Notes: generated by a model not told the origin, from the sequence alone. DNA of 58,556 nucleotides from Prochlorococcus sp. AG-402-M18 (GCA_003216595.1 QCIQ01000008.1:1-58556), one strand, 5' to 3'; positions 39,287-49,148 are shown, numbered from the stretch's first letter. Numbers and translations: made by a program.

Positions 39287-39478
39287 ATGAAACAAGGAAC
39301 TATTGAACTAATCTTTTTTGCTCTGATTTTCTTGAGTCTTCAATTTTGGTGGATAAGGATGACAATTAAGAATGGTAGAACAGGAGAAGTAGATAAATGG
39401 GGGCAAAAAACAACCCAAAAAAAACTAAATGAATTGGAGAAAGCGAAGCAAGATTTAGAAAAACTTTTTCGATCTTAA
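39287..39478 (+). CDS. 63-residue membrane protein with WWIRMTIKNG motif
   Basis: N-terminal helix (LIFFALIFLSLQFWWIRM) then a charged coiled-coil-like tail (KAKQDLEKLF). Shares WWxRxTIKxG with the 30-residue protein at 29247-29339. Not recognised. Confidence 0.55.
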   Translation: MKQGTIELIFFALIFLSLQFWWIRMTIKNGRTGEVDKWGQKTTQKKLNELEKAKQDLEKLFRS

Positions 39479-39507
39479 TTTTCAATAGTACTAAAACTCA
39501 TTAAATA

Positions 39508-39810
39508 ATGAACTACCAAATTCTGCTTGAAAGCTACGCTGCTGGTGAGGATATTAATAAAGACGAACTATCATTACTAGAATTAGAACTTGATTCTCAA
39601 CTAGAATCTATTAAATTTTCTGGCAATCAAGGTTGCACAAAAAAAGCGCCAAAACACATATGCGAGGCTGCTCAAGTATGCGAAGGTAGTAGTTGGATTA
39701 CATGCTTTGCTTCGATACTAGATAAGACCAATCCCCTTTCTCTTGGTAATAAAGCAAGAGGGGCAAAAGTCATTGATGCACTTCTAGATAACAATTATTT
39801 AATGAATTAA
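39508..39810 (+). CDS. Small paralogue family with IC...GSSW motif, member 3
   Basis: 100 residues. KHICEAAQVCEGSSWITCFA with SILDKTNPLSLGNKARGAKV and ALLDNNYLMN. Closest to 27311-27592. The GSSW, Cys and ILDxxNP blocks define the family. Soluble, helical. Function unknown. Confidence 0.65.
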   Translation: MNYQILLESYAAGEDINKDELSLLELELDSQLESIKFSGNQGCTKKAPKHICEAAQVCEGSSWITCFASILDKTNPLSLGNKARGAKVIDALLDNNYLMN

Positions 39811-39870
39811 ACTAGGGAAAAAAATTTATCAATTCATTATTAATAGACAAATTATTATCAAACAAATCCA

Positions 39871-40080
39871 ATGAACAATAGCGAAAGTCGTGAACAGAGG
39901 AAAAAGCGTTTTAAAAGTCTTTCAAGTGAAGAAAGAAAAATGTTGATTAGAAAGAAACTAGAGCTACAAGGTTTAACAGAGGGAAGCGGTGTGAGGGGAA
40001 AGGATCAATCTTCGTACGACAAGGAAGAAATGATAGATTTAATTATATTAACAAGATGTTTTCAAAAGAATAAATTTTAA
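39871..40080 (+). CDS. 69-residue basic protein
   Basis: Very charged (REQRKKRFKSLSSEERKML, then KLELQGLTEGSGVRGKDQSS). Helical, soluble, nucleic-acid-binding in character only by composition. Not recognised. Confidence 0.5.
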   Translation: MNNSESREQRKKRFKSLSSEERKMLIRKKLELQGLTEGSGVRGKDQSSYDKEEMIDLIILTRCFQKNKF

Positions 40081-40134
40081 TAACTCATCCAATCAAAATT
40101 TGTTTTACGAAATTAGTGCCTGCAAAATGGGCAT

Positions 40135-40338
40135 ATGAATAAACCTATTAAAAAAAAGAAAATTACCTTTGCAAGGTTTGCTGTTCGTACTCTTGCTATT
40201 TCTGCAAGCACCCTAGCTCTATTTGATTTTCTTAAAGGAGACTATCAAGCTGGAGGGCTTCTGGCCCTTGGATGGTTAACAATCGTGATCGGAGAGAAAA
40301 GGATGTTTAGTGGGGAAAAAACAAATGAAGAAGCCTAA
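40135..40338 (+). CDS. 67-residue membrane protein
   Basis: A basic head (KPIKKKKITFARFAVR) then two hydrophobic stretches (TLAISASTLALFDFL and GGLLALGWLTIVIG), with an acidic end. Not recognised. Confidence 0.55.
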   Translation: MNKPIKKKKITFARFAVRTLAISASTLALFDFLKGDYQAGGLLALGWLTIVIGEKRMFSGEKTNEEA

Positions 40339-40474
40339 GAAAATTCCAACTGTTAACTATCAATAAATAGATCTATCAAATTGATTCAGCTTTTATTCGC
40401 TATGCCACCATAAAAAAGGTAAAAGTATATAAGTCTTTAAATATTTAGGCAATTTGTTCCAACCCATTAGTTCT

Positions 40475-40735
40475 ATGAGTGAGACCAAGAAAAATAAGAA
40501 CTTCAATCTGACAGAAATGAGATTCAAGTTTAATGATCTATTTACTGGAATTGCGTTGGTGTTGTGTGCATTTTTATGTGCGTTTAGCCTTGCACTAATT
40601 GCAATAAGATTAGGGCCAATAGCTAGATGGGCTAATTATCAGACAATTTGCGTCGAACAAGAAAGTTTAAAATCTCCAATCGAATGGGCAGTCCGTAAAT
40701 GCAATGGAAGGTCAAAAGTTTATCAAGTGAAGTAA
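40475..40735 (+). CDS. 86-residue membrane protein
   Basis: From ATG 40475 (TTG at 40454 possible). One helix (IALVLCAFLCAFSLALIAIRL) with a polar head and an exposed C-terminal part with two Cys (YQTICVEQ and VRKCNGRSK), probably forming a disulfide. Not recognised. Confidence 0.55.
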   Translation: MSETKKNKNFNLTEMRFKFNDLFTGIALVLCAFLCAFSLALIAIRLGPIARWANYQTICVEQESLKSPIEWAVRKCNGRSKVYQVK

Positions 40736-40826
40736 AGGCAACTCAATAAAAGTTTTGTTGAGAATTTTCACCATTCAGATGATCACGTTTTTCTTAAGAA
40801 GCAATAACATCAAATCAATTGTTTTT

Positions 40827-41441
40827 TTAGAACCAAAACAATAGAAATCCCGCCAAAAGTCCAGACATATGACCTAACAAACTAATTCCAGGCAGGAATG
40901 ACCAAATAATTCCAACCCCTGTGAGAACAGAAATAGATTTAAGTAATCTTGGATCTTTATTTAGCTCGCATCCAATGCAAACAAATTTTTTCTTTCCATA
41001 AATTGTAGTCATTAGAATAAACGCGTCGATACCAAATAAAACTCCACTAAATCCAATGGCTAGAGACATTGGATTTCTATAAACCAAAATATCAACGCAC
41101 CAACAAATGAACGCTTGGAGAGGCATGATCAATAGAATAAAAGCCAGAAAGAAATAGTCACTTTGAAGGCTTAAAGATTTAAGAAAATATCTAGCTACGA
41201 TAATTCCAGAGATATTTGCCAATAAATGATTAAAATCACCATGAAAAAAATGGTAGGTAATAATCCTGTATGGCTCATAAAACAAACGTCCAGACCAATA
41301 AGAAATAGAAGTCTTATCAATTATTCCTAAGAAATCTGTTGCAACGAAGCAAATAGTGCAAGCCAAAAAGGGTACAAAATATTGCCAATCATCTTTAGAT
41401 ATTTTCTTAAGCATTCGTAAATAGATTTGCCAATAATCCAA
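40827..41441 (-). CDS. Rhomboid family intramembrane serine protease
   Basis: 204 residues from TTG 41441; ATG 41414 gives 195 and may be the true start. Six helices. The catalytic Ser is in GFSGVLFG (S132, TTG numbering) and His in LLGHMSGLLAG (H191). The first-loop HFFHGDFNHLLAN has the conserved family Asn and His. A CIGC pair in the loop after helix 4 is unusual. Cleaves membrane proteins within their helices; substrates unknown. Confidence 0.85.
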   Translation of the reverse strand: MDYWQIYLRMLKKISKDDWQYFVPFLACTICFVATDFLGIIDKTSISYWSGRLFYEPYRIITYHFFHGDFNHLLANISGIIVARYFLKSLSLQSDYFFLAFILLIMPLQAFICWCVDILVYRNPMSLAIGFSGVLFGIDAFILMTTIYGKKKFVCIGCELNKDPRLLKSISVLTGVGIIWSFLPGISLLGHMSGLLAGFLLFWF

Positions 41442-41586
41442 TCGTACCTGTTGAATATGATCAATTGAAAAAAGAATTTGGTTAAATCTTTAACTATGTG
41501 AATAAGCGGAAATATATAACTATCAAGAACTTCATCAATAAATAAAAGACTAAAGCCTAAGGTGAACTAATCTATTATTGATATAA

Positions 41587-41913
41587 ATGAACATTGATTT
41601 AAAAAAGAGACTGAATCTCAATAGCTATGAATGGTGGAGAAACCACCGAAGGTTTATAACCCTTGGATTATTTCTGGCACTTTTTGCTGGCTATGTCAGA
41701 GGTCCTTCAGCAAAAGACTTCAAAGTTAATGATATTTGCGGACGCCTTAGCGCTGATTTAATTACAGGGGAAGAGGCTGCAAGAGAATTAAAATTAGGAA
41801 AGAAAAGAATTGAGGGGCTAGAAGGAGAGAAAGCTGATATTACTAATCACTACTATCATGCCAAGTACTACTGCCAAGGCTACACAAAAGGCAATGTAGG
41901 CTTGGGATACTAA
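41587..41913 (+). CDS. Hypothetical signal-anchored protein
   Basis: 108 residues. A basic head (KKRLNLNSYEWWRNHRR) then a helix (FITLGLFLALFAGYV). The exposed part has ICGRLSADLITGEEAARELK and YYCQGYTKGNV (two Cys). Possibly a periplasmic disulfide protein. Divergent from the rhomboid gene. Not recognised. Confidence 0.5.
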   Translation: MNIDLKKRLNLNSYEWWRNHRRFITLGLFLALFAGYVRGPSAKDFKVNDICGRLSADLITGEEAARELKLGKKRIEGLEGEKADITNHYYHAKYYCQGYTKGNVGLGY

Positions 41914-41932
41914 TTAACTCATTTGCAAAAAT

Positions 41933-41986
41933 AGCCAGAGAAAAGCATTGCACTTTTCACGCCGCTTTGACGGGTCTGGCTTTTTA
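41933..41986 (-). terminator. Terminator of histone-H1-tailed protein gene 2, bidirectional
   Basis: Outer stem AGCCAGA (41933-41939) with TCTGGCT (41975-41981), inner GAAAAG/CTTTTC hairpin, and a T-run on both strands. Partly similar in sequence to the 3' region of the paralogue. Confidence 0.7.
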
Positions 41987-41987
41987 A

Positions 41988-42605
41988 CTAAGCTTTTACA
42001 GCTTTAGAACTAACTTTTCTTGCACGCCTGGCAGGTCTGCCTGCTACAGCCTTAGATGTTCTTTTAGAAACTGATTTAGCGGTTGAAGTTGCTTTTTTAG
42101 CTTGAGCAGAAGCTACTTTCTTAACTGCGGCCTTAACTTTAGAAGTCTTAACTTTTGCTTTTGAAGCGCTCTTAGCTGGAGCAGCTTTAGTTACTGCTTT
42201 CTTTGCAATTGCTTTTTTAGCTGCGGTTGTTTTGACAGCAGAATTTTTAGCAACGGTTTTTTTTGCGGCTGTCTTTTTAGCAATGGTTTTTGCTGAGGCC
42301 TTCTTAGCACTTGACGACTTACGAGTACGGTGAGAAAGAATCAAAGCCCACTCATCAGCACTAACATTTGCAGGCTTGTTACCATGGATCTCAGAAACTT
42401 TTGCAGCTTTCTCAATATCCTTTATTAAGTTTTTCCAAGAAGCAGCATATCGCTTATCAGATTGTGACTTAGCACCGCTCTCAACAAGAGTTTCAACAAC
42501 TTGTGATGCTGTTACTTTTTTTCTTCTTCGGTTAAAGATTTCCTTTTGAAGAGTAGCGATCATGGCTTGGCCTTTAGCGCTAACTTTGATACTTAATTGA
42601 GACAT
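41988..42605 (-). CDS. DNA-binding-like protein with histone-H1-type Lys/Ala tail, copy 2
   Basis: 205 residues. Same 100-residue head as 31065-31583 (differences are few), then a longer tail of xAKK and xAKKA repeats and Ser/Thr, ending in RPARRARKVSSKAVKA. Low-complexity, basic tail as in histone H1. The copies are divergent in tail length, typical of repeat slippage. Likely binds DNA; function unproven. Confidence 0.7.
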   Translation of the reverse strand: MSQLSIKVSAKGQAMIATLQKEIFNRRRKKVTASQVVETLVESGAKSQSDKRYAASWKNLIKDIEKAAKVSEIHGNKPANVSADEWALILSHRTRKSSSAKKASAKTIAKKTAAKKTVAKNSAVKTTAAKKAIAKKAVTKAAPAKSASKAKVKTSKVKAAVKKVASAQAKKATSTAKSVSKRTSKAVAGRPARRARKVSSKAVKA

Positions 42606-42901
42606 TGAATTAAGAATTACCTATATACAACATCTAGCACATTGTGGGTATCCAAACCGAACAATCTATTTACATGTAGATGTAAATAGTATTTGCATCT
42701 TATTAATTTACACAAAAAACTACTGATAAAAAAGTATAAGGAGTCCAACAATGGAGTCATAGTCTTGTTTAGAAAAAAAGATAGGTAAAGTCTCACTTAA
42801 GGAGAAAATGACTATCAAGAAGGAATCAGAGGTTTATCATTTTCTAAAAATTAAGCAATAATCGCTATAAAACACAAAAAACAAAAATTCGACCAATTAA
42901 C

Positions 42902-43123
42902 CTAGCTATCAATTGAAAATGTTCTTTCTAATTTTGCTTTTATTTGCTTTAAAGACGGTTCTGAGACCTTGAGAATTTTTTTATAGAAGCCAAAAAATTT
43001 AAGACACGCCAAAGGAACAAATATTGTCAGTAGTAAGGGTTTAGCTGTAATCATATAAATGTTATAAGCCAAATCGATGAGAAACGCACAAATATTACTT
43101 GGTAAACCTATATATAAACTCAA
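42902..43123 (-). CDS. 73-residue membrane protein, TTG start
   Basis: Two hydrophobic stretches (NICAFLIDLAYNIYMI and LLLTIFVPLACLKFFGFY) with a basic C-terminal tail. No ATG in the first 20 residues. Not recognised. Confidence 0.45.
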   Translation of the reverse strand: MSLYIGLPSNICAFLIDLAYNIYMITAKPLLLTIFVPLACLKFFGFYKKILKVSEPSLKQIKAKLERTFSIDS

Positions 43124-43184
43124 GGTCTTTAGAAAATTTTAGTTAAGGTCAAGGTGTTAAATACAAATTAACCAATTCAATAAA

Positions 43185-43946
43185 ATGCAAGACAGGAAGG
43201 ATCTGAAAGCCCTTATTTACCAGATAGCAGCAGCAACAGATAGAGGTCAAAGGATGAACGCGATGATTGCTCCTATGTACCAAAATAAATTAGTAGAGAT
43301 GAATAAATTAGTTGAAGATCTACTGCCCCTATCAGATGAAATAACTCAGAGTTCTATTGAAGGTGAATGGGAGCTTATTTACTCATCAGTTGAATTATTT
43401 AGAAGCTCTCCATTTTTTTTAGCCATTGAAAAGGCTTTAAACGACAAATCAAAAAGCGATTTATTTTTCAAGCTTCATCTTTTACAAGTTGGTTCATTTG
43501 GTTTGTCAACAGTAGGAAGAGTCGGTCAACATCTCAATTTTAAAGAAGGGGAAATGATCTCCACCTTTGATACCACTATCTTTGGACTTACAACCATCCC
43601 AATCCTTGGGTGGTTCAAACTTCTGCCTACCTTTGGTGGTCGCGTCATAACTCTGGCTAAGGGGCTTCAACTAAAAGACAACATTCTTTCAATGGAGTTG
43701 GAGAAGACTAAAGTATCTGAAGTAATTGGACTGGGAAAAATTCCATTATTAGACAGTATTCTCATGGAGAGGTGGTATCCAGTAAAGACTGTATGGAAAC
43801 TTTTGCCATGGAACAAAGAAAATCCAAATTGTGAGATTAGAGTGATCTATGTAGACGAAGATTTAAGAATCATTAGAGATATGCACGGAGCATTATTTGT
43901 TTACATACGTCCATCAATTCCTCTTCTTGACCAAACAAAAAATTAA
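43185..43946 (+). CDS. PAP/fibrillin family protein
   Basis: 253 residues. Family block IEGEWELIYSSVELFRSSPF near 57-76, then a beta-rich lipocalin-like domain, and MERWYPVKTVWKLLPWN with a late IRVIYVDEDLRIIRD strand. Plastid lipid-associated proteins bind carotenoids or other lipids at thylakoid plastoglobules. It precedes the carotenoid-isomerase-like gene by about 95 bases on the same strand, which fits a pigment-related role. Confidence 0.85.
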   Translation: MQDRKDLKALIYQIAAATDRGQRMNAMIAPMYQNKLVEMNKLVEDLLPLSDEITQSSIEGEWELIYSSVELFRSSPFFLAIEKALNDKSKSDLFFKLHLLQVGSFGLSTVGRVGQHLNFKEGEMISTFDTTIFGLTTIPILGWFKLLPTFGGRVITLAKGLQLKDNILSMELEKTKVSEVIGLGKIPLLDSILMERWYPVKTVWKLLPWNKENPNCEIRVIYVDEDLRIIRDMHGALFVYIRPSIPLLDQTKN

Positions 43947-44041
43947 GTAAACTCTCTTCTTTAAACTTACTTCACTGCAGCAGTTCAAAAGAATTTGTAG
44001 TAGAAACTCTAAAGAAGAAAAATTTCTTTAAAAAAAAATAA

Positions 44042-45571
44042 ATGAAAAATCCAGAAGTAATAGTAATTGGAAGTGGTATAGGAGGATTATGTTGCGGAGG
44101 ATTGCTCGCAAAAGCTGGCAAAAAAGTCCTAATTCTTGAGGCTCACTCAAAACCAGGAGGAGCCGCTCATGGCTTTCAGAAAAATGGATATAAATTTGAA
44201 TCTGGACCATCACTTTGGAGTGGAATAGGTACTTGGCCTACGACAAATCCTTTAGGTCAAGTCCTAAAAGCCCTTAACCAAAAAGTTGAATTAATTAAAT
44301 ATCAGGATTGGAATGTTCAAATTCCTGAAGGTGACTACACGATTGGAGTAGGTGATAAAAGATTCCTTGATCAGATCAATTCAATTAGCGGAAATGATGC
44401 CATTAAAGAATGGGAACATTTTATTCAAGTGATTAAACCAATTGGTGCAGCAGCTAATGCAATTCCCCTAATAGCACTAAATCAAAACAAGGAAACTATT
44501 GTTCAACTCGTAAGACGTAGTAAAACACTCCTCACTCACTTGAAATCTTTTAAATATCTAGGCGGTGCTTTTGGAAATTTAGTTGATGAAAATCTTAAAG
44601 ATCCATTTTTACGAAATTGGGTTGATTTACTTTGCTTTCTAATAAGCGGTTTATCCAAAGACGAAACGAATGCAGCTGCGATGGCAACCCTTTTTGATGA
44701 TTGGTTCAAACCAGATGCCTACCTGGAATATCCAAAGGGAGGAAGTGAATCTATCGTTAAGGCTCTATTAAATGGAATTTACTCATTTGGTGGCAAGCTC
44801 CAACTGAATTCAACAGTTAGTCAGATAATTATAAAAAGGAATAAAGCGATCGGAATTGAGTTAAAAAATGGTGAGAAAATATTTGCAGATTGTATTGTTA
44901 GCAACGCAGATATTTGGAACACCCTTGATTTTATACCAAAAGAAATATCTCAGAAATGGAGAGAGGAAAGGTCCATGACTCCAAAATGCAAGTCATTCCT
45001 TCATATACATCTTGGATTTAACGCAGAAGGACTGGAAAATATTCCACTCCATTCAATATGGGTAGATGATTGGGCTAAAGGTATTACTGCTGAAAGAAAT
45101 GTAGTAGTTCTCTCTATTCCATCGGCATTAGATTCAACAATGTCTCCACCCAAGAAACACATTCTTCACGGATATACGCCTGCCAATGAGCCATGGGAAA
45201 AATGGGAAAATCTTAAAATAGGTACTGAAGAATATGAAAAAACAAAAGAAGACCGCTGCTCTGTCTTCTGGGAACCAATAAAAAAACTAATACCTGATAT
45301 TCAGGAAAGAATCGAAATAAAAATGCTAGGAACACCACTTACACATCAAAGATTTTTAAATGCAAAATATGGAAGTTATGGTCCAGCATTATCAGCTGCA
45401 GAAGGGCTTTTTCCAGGGAATAAAACTCCAATTAAAAATCTTTTAATGTGCGGTTCAAGTACATTCCCAGGGATCGGTATTCCACCAGTAGCAGCCAGTG
45501 GCGCTATGGCCGCCACTACAATTCTTGGTTCCAAATTTCAAAGAGATCTAATCAAAGAGCTAGACATATAA
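44042..45571 (+). CDS. Carotenoid-isomerase-like FAD oxidoreductase (COG1233)
   Basis: 509 residues. FAD-binding VIGSGIGGLCCGG at about 7-20 and a second Gly motif SKPGGAAHGFQKNGYKFESG with the conserved Glu/His region. The C-terminal region has GIGIPPVAASGAMAATTIL, the typical FAD contact of CrtISO/CrtP-type phytoene desaturase relatives. It may isomerise or desaturate carotenoids, or act on retinoids; exact substrate not shown. Transcribed with fibrillin. Confidence 0.85.
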   Translation: MKNPEVIVIGSGIGGLCCGGLLAKAGKKVLILEAHSKPGGAAHGFQKNGYKFESGPSLWSGIGTWPTTNPLGQVLKALNQKVELIKYQDWNVQIPEGDYTIGVGDKRFLDQINSISGNDAIKEWEHFIQVIKPIGAAANAIPLIALNQNKETIVQLVRRSKTLLTHLKSFKYLGGAFGNLVDENLKDPFLRNWVDLLCFLISGLSKDETNAAAMATLFDDWFKPDAYLEYPKGGSESIVKALLNGIYSFGGKLQLNSTVSQIIIKRNKAIGIELKNGEKIFADCIVSNADIWNTLDFIPKEISQKWREERSMTPKCKSFLHIHLGFNAEGLENIPLHSIWVDDWAKGITAERNVVVLSIPSALDSTMSPPKKHILHGYTPANEPWEKWENLKIGTEEYEKTKEDRCSVFWEPIKKLIPDIQERIEIKMLGTPLTHQRFLNAKYGSYGPALSAAEGLFPGNKTPIKNLLMCGSSTFPGIGIPPVAASGAMAATTILGSKFQRDLIKELDI

Positions 45572-45614
45572 GAAAACATCTATTGTTGATAAACAACATG
45601 AAAACACAAATCAA

Positions 45615-45878
45615 ATGAGTAACTCACTCAATAAAGCTTTTACAGGAGTAATCGCTCTAGCTCTGATTGTGATAGCTGTAGGTCGTATCCCATTTTCCAG
45701 AGAGAAAGAGCTATCAAATTTATGCAGGGAATACTACACAATGTACCTTAATCAAAATGACTACTCACTAAAAGAAAAAAACACAAAGATCAAAGTGATT
45801 GCAAAGAAAACAGGTCTTAAAGCTGAGACAAATAATGTTGGTAATTTTTGTAATTCGTTCTATTTCAACCAAAGATAG
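45615..45878 (+). CDS. Signal-anchored small protein with Cys pairs
   Basis: 87 residues. N-terminal helix (FTGVIALALIVIAVGRI) then LSNLCREYYTMYLNQ and NVGNFCNSFYF. Resembles 4249-4494 in layout. Probably exported or anchored with one disulfide. Function unknown. Confidence 0.5.
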   Translation: MSNSLNKAFTGVIALALIVIAVGRIPFSREKELSNLCREYYTMYLNQNDYSLKEKNTKIKVIAKKTGLKAETNNVGNFCNSFYFNQR

Positions 45879-46013
45879 ATATTAAATAAGAAAACGGAAA
45901 AGTTTTCTGAATACATTTATTCAATTTCTAATAGGAACAAATACATCCGTAATTATATCGATAGATTTAATATCAATTTAGTAGTTAAATAAGGATAGTA
46001 ACGAGGAAAAATC

Positions 46014-46187
46014 ATGAAGAAAGAAACTTCATCAAATATCCTTGAAAAAATAGATTTCGCTAAAGAAAGAATCAAGGAATTAGAAACAATGATTAATCAT
46101 TGGGAAGGTATCGAAGTTGAAGGCTTTTGGGATGCTGAATGCTCTATAAATCCATCATCTCCGGCTTGCCTTATCTTTAATAATTGA
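46014..46187 (+). CDS. CP12-like small protein
   Basis: 57 residues from ATG 46014, preceded by AGGAAA. A coiled-coil-like N-terminal half (KERIKELETMINHWEGIE), then EGFWDAECSINPSSPACLIFNN, with C-x8-C and L-I-F as in CP12. FWDAEC loosely recalls the CP12 AWDAVEEL core. It shares its tail with 28893-29054. CP12 regulates GAPDH and PRK by redox; assigning that role here is inference. Confidence 0.6.
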   Translation: MKKETSSNILEKIDFAKERIKELETMINHWEGIEVEGFWDAECSINPSSPACLIFNN

Positions 46188-46401
46188 CCTTCAATCGGTA
46201 AAACTTTAAGCCAGCTCAAGCAAATCATCTCAGATCAAAAGCTATTCTAATAGGATTATTGGTGATTAAAAATTAACTCAAAGACAAAAAGAATCACTTA
46301 ACGAGACAAGAAGGTATTTTTCTTTAACTGGTGAAATCTACATTTTTAAACTCATGCTTCACAAGAAAATTTTATAGAGTAAAAAAAATTGTAGAGAAAA
46401 A

Positions 46402-46962
46402 ATGACGAAGCCATCAAAAGTCGTGTCATCCAGTGACTTTGATGATTGGTTTTCTTTGAACGACACTGTTATGGGAGGTACAAGTAAGGCAGTTTGTAGA
46501 TCCTCCTCAAAAGGTCTATCCCTGGAAGGTGTTGTAGTTGAGGAAAAAGGAGGTTTTGTTAGTTGCAAATCTCCAATATTTTCACCTGTTCTAAATTTAT
46601 CCAATTATCAAGGTTTTGAATTAAAAATTGAAGGTAAAGGTCGAACTTTAAAATTTGGAGTGTCCTGTAAATATGGAATTTTTGGATTAAAAGGATTTTT
46701 CTTAGATAAATCACCTGGTGGGCTCAGATGGATAGCAGAAATAGAAACAAAAAGATTTGGGATAACAACTATCAAAGTACCTTTTGAAAGCCTTGAACCA
46801 ACAGTTCTTGCAAAAAAAATTTCTATACCAATTATATTTAAATCAGAATCTATAACTCAATTTCAATTACTACATTCCAAATTTGGTAAACCAGGAGAAT
46901 TGAATCCTGGCTTTAAGCCTGGCAAAATAAATTTTGTATTACAATCGATTAGTGTCTATTAA
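46402..46962 (+). CDS. CIA30 family protein (complex I intermediate-associated protein 30)
   Basis: 186 residues, beta-sandwich. Family block WFSLNDTVMGGTSKAVCR at about 15-32, then GFELKIEGKGRTLKFGVSC, and W-rich IAEI. In mitochondria CIA30 assists complex I assembly; in cyanobacteria members may help NDH-1 or other membrane complexes, which is inference. Cytoplasmic, no signal peptide. Confidence 0.85.
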   Translation: MTKPSKVVSSSDFDDWFSLNDTVMGGTSKAVCRSSSKGLSLEGVVVEEKGGFVSCKSPIFSPVLNLSNYQGFELKIEGKGRTLKFGVSCKYGIFGLKGFFLDKSPGGLRWIAEIETKRFGITTIKVPFESLEPTVLAKKISIPIIFKSESITQFQLLHSKFGKPGELNPGFKPGKINFVLQSISVY

Positions 46963-47160
46963 CACAATTAGAAAACAAAATATTTATATTGTTCTGATTT
47001 CATAGATAATAAAAATACAATGAATAGTAAAAGTATTTCTCAAAGGATTGAACCGTAAAACAAATTAAATCTATGAAAAACATTTTTTATTGTATATACT
47101 CCAATTAATTCAGAAAACGTCCTTTCAATGGGATTCCTTTAAATATATAACCTCAATAAA

Positions 47161-48636
47161 ATGAATAACAAAGACTTACCACCGATATGTGGATTTGAAT
47201 TTGAAATTAATAAGTTAGTAAATAAGGAAAGAGATAGTAGACAATTCGAAGAAAAGTCAAATTTTGAGAATGTCAATTCAGGGTTTGCATGTGCACTCCA
47301 TATGCACCAACCAACAATTCCAGCAGGTAAAAATGGCGAGCTCATTTCACATTTGCAATATATGTTTGAACACACTTCAGAAGGAGATAATCACAATGCT
47401 GAACCATTTGCTCAATGCTATAAACGTCTAGCTGGAATCATTCCAAGCCTGATAGATGAAGGATATGATCCCAAAATAATGCTTGATTACTCCGGTAATC
47501 TTCTTTGGGGAATCGAACAAATGGGTCGCGAGGATATTCTCGCATCTTTAGAGCTCCTAACGTGTGATTCGAGAGTTCAACCACATGTTGAATGGTTAGG
47601 GACCTTTTGGAGTCATGCTGTAGCCTCTTCAACTCCACCTTCTGACTTTAAATTACAGATAACAGCCTGGCAGCAACACTTCTCGTCATTATTTGGAGAA
47701 GATGCATTGCGTCGAGTAAATGGGTTCTCTCTTCCTGAGATGCATCTTCCAAACCATCCGGATGTTCTATTTCAGTTAATCAAAGCTCTTAAGGAATGTG
47801 GATATCGTTGGGTAATGGTTCAAGAACATAGTGTTCAAAATATAGATGGCTCTAATCTAAGAGACGAGCAAAAATATATTCCCAATAGGCTCAAAGCTCA
47901 AAGTAGTAATGGAGAGACCATCTCTATTATTTCACTAATAAAAACTCAAGGATCAGATACAAAACTTGTTGGACAAATGCAACCTTATTACGAGGCAATA
48001 GGGCTAAATAAACAAAATTTAGGTCAACATATTATCCCCTCGCTGGTTTCCCAAATTGCTGATGGAGAAAATGGCGGTGTAATGATGAACGAATTTCCTC
48101 AAGCTTTTATTCAGGCTTATAAAAGAATTGGTCCAAAAAACGACATAAGCTCCACAATTGCTATGAACGGATCTGAATACCTCGACTTCCTGGAGACTTT
48201 AGATATTGATGAAAATAATTATCCATTGATACAAGCAGTCGGTCAAGACAGAATATGGGAAAAAATCTCAGGGCCTATAACTCCTACTTTGGTTAAAAAA
48301 GCAATTAATGAATTAAAAGAGGAAGATCAATCTTTTTCTTTGAGTGGAGCTAGCTGGACCAACGATTTGAGTTGGGAAGATGGATATATAAATGTTTTAG
48401 AACCAATTTCAAAACTTAGTTCATATTTTCACGAAACATTTGACCATTTATTAGTTCAAAATCCATCGTTAACGAAAACCCATGACTATCAAGAAGCGCT
48501 CCTATACCTTTTGCTATTAGAAACTAGTTGCTTCCGTTATTGGGGACAGGGGAAATGGACTGAATATGCTAAAACGATCTTCAGAAAAGGTGAAGAGGTG
48601 ATTAGAAACTTTGAATTTTCAGCACAGAGCAGTTAA
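47161..48636 (+). CDS. GH57 family glycoside hydrolase
   Basis: 491 residues. The GH57 start motif is HMHQPTIP (near 47-54), the long barrel includes YSGNLLWGIEQMGREDIL and WLGTFWSHAVASSTPP, and the catalytic-acid/nucleophile segments show as GFSLPEMHLPNHPDV and WVMVQEHSV. The family includes alpha-amylases and branching enzymes acting on alpha-1,4-glucans such as glycogen. Which activity cannot be read from sequence. Single gene. Confidence 0.85.
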   Translation: MNNKDLPPICGFEFEINKLVNKERDSRQFEEKSNFENVNSGFACALHMHQPTIPAGKNGELISHLQYMFEHTSEGDNHNAEPFAQCYKRLAGIIPSLIDEGYDPKIMLDYSGNLLWGIEQMGREDILASLELLTCDSRVQPHVEWLGTFWSHAVASSTPPSDFKLQITAWQQHFSSLFGEDALRRVNGFSLPEMHLPNHPDVLFQLIKALKECGYRWVMVQEHSVQNIDGSNLRDEQKYIPNRLKAQSSNGETISIISLIKTQGSDTKLVGQMQPYYEAIGLNKQNLGQHIIPSLVSQIADGENGGVMMNEFPQAFIQAYKRIGPKNDISSTIAMNGSEYLDFLETLDIDENNYPLIQAVGQDRIWEKISGPITPTLVKKAINELKEEDQSFSLSGASWTNDLSWEDGYINVLEPISKLSSYFHETFDHLLVQNPSLTKTHDYQEALLYLLLLETSCFRYWGQGKWTEYAKTIFRKGEEVIRNFEFSAQSS

Positions 48637-48726
48637 TCAATTTTGTAAAGGCATCAATCAAGAAAAAGAAATAACTAGCAAAAAATAATTTTTTGCGTTA
48701 AGGTCACCGACCAAAGCTTTAATAAA

Positions 48727-48918
48727 ATGACTAGTACAAGTTTTGACAAAAATGGACTGGATAAAGCAGGTATTCATTGGATGCAATATCTTTCAATGAC
48801 ATCAATGTCATTGCTTATATTTCTCATAGCATTAGACAAAGCCGTTCCTAGCTTTCATCATTTTGTTTTAATTTCAATGGCCAAAGCCGGAATTATCTGT
48901 AATGGGATAGCTGGATAA
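48727..48918 (+). CDS. 63-residue membrane protein
   Basis: A polar head and one helix (MSLLIFLIALDKAV... FVLISMAKAGIICNGIAG), so probably two membrane stretches. Not recognised. Confidence 0.5.
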   Translation: MTSTSFDKNGLDKAGIHWMQYLSMTSMSLLIFLIALDKAVPSFHHFVLISMAKAGIICNGIAG

Positions 48919-48966
48919 CATACTTTGACAGATCCACTAATCTCGCCAAAGAAAAAATATTAAACT

Positions 48967-49101
48967 ATGAAAGAAAAAATCAATCCAGACAACGATGGTT
49001 ACGATCCATCAGAGGAATACTTCAAAAAGAAAGGTGGCGCATATGAAAATGAAACTGAAGAATATTTCCCTGAAGAAACTTCTAAACCACCCCATTATTA
49101 A
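48967..49101 (+). CDS. 44-residue acidic protein
   Basis: MKEKINPDNDGYDPSEEYFK start and EEYFPEETSKPPHY end. Hydrophilic, acidic and Tyr-rich. Cotranscribed with 48727-48918 by spacing (48 bases). Not recognised. Confidence 0.5.
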   Translation: MKEKINPDNDGYDPSEEYFKKKGGAYENETEEYFPEETSKPPHY

Positions 49102-49148
49102 TGGCAACCAAGAAAGGGCTGATGATAATTAAAATAAACTAATGATTA